The notes under the pieces were generated by a model. The model had not been told where the DNA came from. It saw only the letters and a list, made by a program, of their open reading frames with translations, and ran no database searches. The position numbers and the translations under genes are program-made. DNA of 11,827 nt from Candidatus Saccharibacteria bacterium RIFCSPHIGHO2_02_FULL_47_12 (lineage in GTDB: Bacteria > Patescibacteriota > Saccharimonadia > Saccharimonadales > JANWIN01), in NCBI GenBank assembly GCA_001790455.1, contig MGCP01000036.1:34232-46058 (forward strand). Reading direction: 5' to 3'. This document shows positions 1 to 6,600 of this stretch, piece by piece (the first letter of the stretch is position 1; each line of letters starts with the position of its first letter).

Positions 1-693
1 GCTTCTGGCAGTATGAGTACTTTTGATGTGGGCACTAACATTAACGGTTCTACCACTACATGTCTATCCGGTCAGTCGCTCAATACTAACTTTGTGCGCT
101 TTAGCTGTAGTTTTACCACTGGAACTACCACAACAGGTAGTGACTACATATTTATGCGCAACTCCGCTGCAACAGTATATACCATGGTTTTTGACGCAGC
201 TCAGCTTGAGCTTGGTAGTAGTGCCACCACCTATCAGCCAGACCCATACCCCAATATTGTCTTTAACCCAAGCTTTGAGCAGAATGCCAACGGTTGGAGC
301 GCCAAAGGCAGCGCCACCATTAGCTCAAGCGATGACTTTGCCAAGTTTGGTACTCGATCACTCAAAGTTGCTACTACCGCTGTTGCCAATGATGGCGCGT
401 CCTTTATTACTCCGACCCTCAACGGTCGCTATGCACTTAGTTTCTATGCCCGGCGTGACACAGGCTCATCTAGTAATTTAAGCTTTGGTAATAGCAGCGG
501 TTCTGACACAGATTGTTCTACTGGCAACAGTCTCACCACCACCTGGACGCAATACACCTGTACGTTTACGGCAAGTAATACAACCAGCATCTACATGAAG
601 CAGTCAACAGCCGCGGCTATGAATATGTATATAGATGGCGTCACGCTGGTAGCCTCCGGCGTAGCCCAGGCTTACAATGCTGGCGGCAGTAAC
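1..693 (+). other. CBM4/9-like modules 1 (partial) and 2
   Basis: Module 1 lacks its N-terminal part because the window begins inside it. It ends with a VFDAAQLELG stretch, the usual last strand of these modules. Module 2 opens with NPSFE at 265-279 followed by NGW, and ends with YIDGVTLV. Each has a cysteine pair 15 residues apart (codons 61 and 106; codons 514 and 559). This is the first of three CBM-CBM-kelch sets. The jelly-roll assignment rests on motif resemblance, not on a profile search. Confidence 0.65.
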
Positions 694-3600
694 CTCCAGG
701 TTGAGCCGCTCTACAGCAACATCACGCTCAATGCTACCAATTCGGCCGAATTGCAGCCCTGGCAACAAACCACTGGCCTGTCGGGTGGCCTACGGCCTGG
801 TTATGTGTTTGCCAACGGCTACGCTTATAGTCTCACAGAAATAAACGGGACAGTATCTTATGCCAAGGTCAATGCTGATGGCAGCCTCGGTGCTGCCACT
901 ACTACCACATCTTTACCGGGTGCTAATTGTAATAATCCTAATACTACAGCCAACGGCTACCTCTATAGCCTGGCTGGTAATCTCAGCACAAACACCTATT
1001 ATGCCAAGCTCAATAGTGATGGTAGCGTAGCTGCCTGGCAGGCAGGAACGAGCTTCCCAATAGCCATCAATGGTGGCGAAACCTTTGTGGCGAATGGCTA
1101 CATTTACTTCGTTGGTGGCTCAGATAATAACTTCGTTTGCGTATCCGGTGGCACGCAATCAGCAGCGGTTTACTATGCCAAACTCAACGCCGATGGTAGT
1201 TTTGGCTCCTGGACCAAGGCAGCTAGTAGTTTGCCCGCCGGCGTTTCTTATAGCGGTGTCGCTGTGTCAAACGGCTATGTTTATTCAGTCGGTGGTGTCA
1301 CTGCTGGTAATAACCCAACTACAGCAATATATTATGCTCAACTGAATGCTGACGGCAGCCTTGGCTCTTGGCAAACTAACAGCGTCTCACTACCAAGTGG
1401 TGCGACTGTTGGCACTGGGGCTACTATTCTCAATGGCTATCTATATGCTTTTCTAGGCTCTCAGGTCGTATATGCCAGGGTCAATAGTGATGGTAGTATT
1501 GGTACTTTTTCGTCATCGAAGACACCCCCGCCTTCACTCGGTAGCAGCTACCCAAGACTTAGTCAGAATAACGGATATTTATATGTACCGGGTAGCTTTT
1601 ACACCTCGCCCGAGCGGGTGAAGATAGGCGGCACGCTTGACCTTATCGGCGTTGGTGGCCAGACTGCCAGCGATGGCAGCGGCAGCACCGGCAGCTTAAT
1701 CGCTGGCAATACCAATGTCACCGGCACCTTGCAGGTGAATGGTAATGCCAACTTTGCCCAAAATGTCAGCGTGGGCGGCAGCCTCAGTACTGGTAGCACC
1801 ACGGTGCGCAACTTGCAGAATTCGGCTACGATGTTCCAGGTGCAATCAGCCGGGGCGGTGAATGCGCTCAATATCACCACGGCAAACTACGTCGGCAATT
1901 CTAACTTTGAGTCTGGCATCAGTGGCCAGGCGCCAGATGGCTGGAGTGCCAAGGGTAGCGGCACACCGACTGTCAGCAACGCGCAGGCCGATTTTGGCAC
2001 CAACTCTATGCAAGTTGTCACCACGACGGCTGCCAACGATGGCGCCAAGTACAATTACAACTTTGCCGCCAGCACCACCTACACGCTCAGCTTGTACGCC
2101 AAGGTGGCCAGCGGCTCAATCACCGACTTTGTAGTGGGACATCAAGAGACTGGCAGCGACGTGAACTGTCTGACCGGCCAGACAGTCAATACTACCTGGA
2201 CACGCTTTAGCTGTACTTTTGCCACTGGCGCTAGCATCTCCGGCACGCCAAATGTTTATGTCCAAAAATCTGGTGCTAGTGCCGAGACATTCTTTATAGA
2301 TGGGGTGCAGCTAGAGGTAGCTGGCTCGGTCACAAACTACCGAACCTCGGACGTGGGTCTGGACGGGCAAGTGACGATCAAGCCAACAGCCGACTCAACT
2401 GCAACTTTCCAAGTTCAGAATGCCAGTGGTGCTAATCTATTCAATGTTGATACGACTAACTCTAACGTGACCGTTGCCAACGCAGGCCTTGCTGGCACCG
2501 TACAAATAGGTAATACCACTGGAGCCGTTGCTCAGACCATAAACATTGGCAACAACGCCACAGCTAGCAGCACTAACAATGTGGTAATTGGTTCCACCGT
2601 GGCCGGAACAGTAACCCTGCAACCAGCCGGAGGTGTAGTTATAAGCACACTAGGAACAGCAAATACAGATACGGTGCTTTGCCGGAACGGCTCAAACATA
2701 ATTGCCACGTGTTCTAGCACTTTTGCCACAACTGCAAACGCTTTTCTGCAAGGTGGTAACAGCTTTGGAGCCACAGCCGTGCTGGGCACCAACGACACTA
2801 ACAACTTAGCCTTCGAAACAGACGGAACAACCCGCTGGCTGATAGATACCAGCGGACACTTACTGCCAAACGTTGATGACACCTATGACATTGGCAGCGA
2901 TACCGCCCGTGTGCGCGACCTCTACACCGGCCCAGGTACCATCCATGTGGGCACCAGCACCACAGACGAGGGCACGATTAGCTACAACACTACAAGTAAC
3001 TCAGTTGTCCTAGGTAGCCAGGCCAGTACTGGCAACGGGGGCGTGCAAGTACAAAACGCCTCAGATATTACAAACGCTTTTAGGGTATCGTCTACATACG
3101 GTGACATATTGCATGTAAATACTTCTGCCAATACGGTAACTCTTGGGGCTGGTGGAGCTGGAGGTCCAACTGCAAGTCTAAATATACAGGGTGGCGCAGA
3201 TAGCGCGTTAATAACGCTAACGCGTGGAACGGGTAGCGGAGACGATGCTGCAATAATCTTTAGCAACGGCACAAACAAGATTGGTACATTCAACGCTACA
3301 GACAACCTTGAGTTTAAAACCAACAACAGCACCGTAGTTACCCTTGCCAACTCCAATGGTGCAGCTACATTCAAGAATTCGGCTAACTCCCAGCAAGCCT
3401 TTCAGGTACAAAACAGCTCGAGTACAAGCATCTTGGACATAAATACGCTCACCAGTGGTTTGAACCTGGTGGCCAATCCAAGTATCGAAGCCAATACCAA
3501 TGGTTACTCTGCCAAGGGCAGTGCTACGGTTTCGATTGACGACTCTGTCACCGCCCAGTTTGGCAGTCGCTATCTAAAGGCTGCTACCACAGCTGCAATT

Positions 3601-6600
3601 GATGATGGTGCGAAGTACACCTTCCCATTTGCTGCCAGCACGCAATACAGCCTATCCTTCTATGCTCGTTCAACCGCAAGCACTGGCGCCAACATTAGCT
3701 TTGGTAGGGCAGATAACGGGACTGACACCGACTGCTCCACAGGCAATACCCTCACCACTACCTGGACGCAATTTACCTGTACCTTTACCACCGGCGCTAC
3801 CATTGGCTCCACAAGTAACTTTTACGTCAAACAATCTGACGCTACCGCCCGCAGTATCTATATAGATGGTGTTACGCTAGTAACCGGCAGCACAGCCCTA
3901 GCCTACGTGGCTCCAGGCAGCAACCTACAGGTAGATGCAAACTACAGCAATCTGACCCTGAACTCCACCAATTCTGGCGAGATACAGCCGTGGCAAGTAA
4001 GCCCCAACAACTTACCCGCAGGCAGGCTAGATATGAACCCAGTGATAGTCAATGGCTACGCTTACGTTATTGGCGGCGACTTTGGCGGCAACGCCACAAC
4101 GTATTACTCCAAGCTAAATAGTGACGGCTCGATAGGTACATGGCAAACAAGTACAAACACGCTCCCGCAAAACGTACATTTGCATTCGACCGTTGCAGCA
4201 AACGGATACATCTATGTTACAGGCGGAAGAACAGGCAGCGCCAGTCCATACAATTCTGTTTATTACACCAAAGTGAATGCCGATGGAGATATTGGCCCAT
4301 GGCAGCTAAACTCAAATAACTTGCCAGTTGGCCTGGATAGCCACGCTTCGGTAGTGGCAAATGGTTATATCTATGTAACCGGTGGAACTATTGCAGGCGG
4401 TACAGCCCAGACAGCAGTCTACTATGCCAAACTCAATGCCGATGGTTCTATTGGCAGCTGGAAGACAAATGCCAGCCCACTGCCAACTACAATGGGCGAG
4501 CATACGGCTGTCGTAGCAAACGGCTATGTGTACGTATTTTACTGGCAGTCAACATACTCAGCCAAGATTAATAGCGATGGCAGTATAGGGACATGGAGTA
4601 CCGCAAGTACATCATTGCCAAACATTCGTCTCTCTACTGGCGCAACTGTAGTAAATGGCTACGTGTACTTGATAGGTGGCAATAGTGGCGGTGGCGGCCG
4701 CACTACCACTACCTACTACGCACGACTAGGCGCTAGCGGTACTATTGGTAGCTGGCAGACTTCTGCGGTTACATTCCCAATACAGACTAGCAACACAACT
4801 GCCGTTTCAATCAATGGCTACATATATTGGATTGGCGGATGTAGTGGAGCATGTAGCAGCGTGCAAACAACATACATTACCTCTACCTCACGCATCCTTG
4901 CTGGCGGCAGCCTAGACTTGGTTGGTCTCGGTGGCCAGGTGCTGGGCGATGTAGGCGGCACTGGCGGCAGCTTGACCGCAGCCAACGGTACGTTTGTAGG
5001 AGATCTGCAAGTACAGGGCAATGCTAACTTCAACCAAGCTGTCTCTATCAGCCAGAGCCTAAGTGTAAACGGCAGCGTAAGTGTTCAGACCGTAACAGAT
5101 AGCAAGACTGGCTTCCAGGTGCAGGGCAGCACTGGCCAATCCATCATTGATGTCAATACCACCTCGTTCAAGAATCTGCTAAACGAAGGGAGCTTTGAGG
5201 GCGGCAGCGCGGCGGTTGGCGGCTGGGCTAAGCTACAGGGTGCAGAAACCACCTTTGCAACTAGTGCCGATGCCGGATTTGCCAAATTTGGCAGCCAATC
5301 CCTAAAGGTAGTAACGGCAGCCGAAACCGCAAACCAAGGCGCAAAATACACTTACCGGTTCAAGCCGAACACAACGTATACCTTTAGCATTTATGCTGCT
5401 GTCTCAACCAGTACAATTAGTACCTTTGATATCGGCTATAACGTCAATGGCTCAACTAGCATGTGCAGCACGGGCAACACGCTTACTACCACGCCAACTC
5501 GGTTTATTTGTACCTTTACCACTGGCACTACCACGACTACAAGCGACTATGTCTTGGTCCGCGACAGCAGCTCTACCTCACATACTATTTACCTAGACGG
5601 TGCACAGCTTGAGACGAATTCCGGCGCCACCTCATATGCCGACCCTGTAGCGCTCAACCTTGTACCTAATCCATCGTTCGAACAGGGCACAAACGGGTGG
5701 AGCGCAAAGGGCAGCGGCACCACAATCGGCTTAGACAGTACATTTGCATTTAGCGGCAACCAAGCGCTAAAGGTTGTTACTACCACTACAACTGACGCAG
5801 GCGCAAGCTTTACGGTGCCACTGCTGGCAAATACGCAGTACACCTTAAGTGTATATGCCAGAGTAGCAGGTCCAGGCAATAGCATTACAGACTTTGTGGT
5901 TGGCCGCCAAGATAATGGCTCAGACAACACTTGTCTAACCGGCCAAACAGTGTACCCAGACTGGACGCACGGTTACACCTACACCCGCTTTACCTGTACC
6001 TTTACCACCGGTGCCACGGTGAACAGCACTACCAACATCTTCTTCCAGAAATCAGGAGCCAGTGCAGAAACTTTCTATATTGACGCTGTCCAGCTAGAAC
6101 AAACCCACACCGCTTCTCAATACCAGGAAGCCTTTAATAACCTACAGGTAGACTCGGCAACCAGCACTGTAACATTAAACGGCTCTAACTCTGGTGAGAT
6201 ACAGCCGTGGAGGCTGAGTGCGAATGCGCTGTGCGCAGCTATCAGCGACACGTCGGTAGTTACGCTAAATGGCTTCATCTATGTCATTGGCGGCGCCAAT
6301 GCATCGGCTGTGAATGTAAATACCGTATGTTACGCAAAAATTAATACTGATGGAAGTGCCGGCGCATGGAGTACGACAACAGCATTTCCGACAACCTTTG
6401 CTGACGCTTCGGCTGTAGCAGCTAACGGTTATGTATACGTGACTGGCGGCAATGACGGTACAAACGCGCAGTCAACCGTCTACTATGCGAAAGCAAACGC
6501 AAATGGAACCCTAGGCTCATGGTCCTCATCTTCAAACCAGCTGCCCGCCGTAAGAAGCAGGCACTCTTCTGCTACTGCTAACGGCTACCTGTACGTGGTC

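Noticed and set aside
13..15. ATG at 13 as the start of the giant gene
   Set aside because: The four codons before it align with the interior of module 5, there is no signal peptide after it and the frame is open to base 1, so the gene starts upstream.
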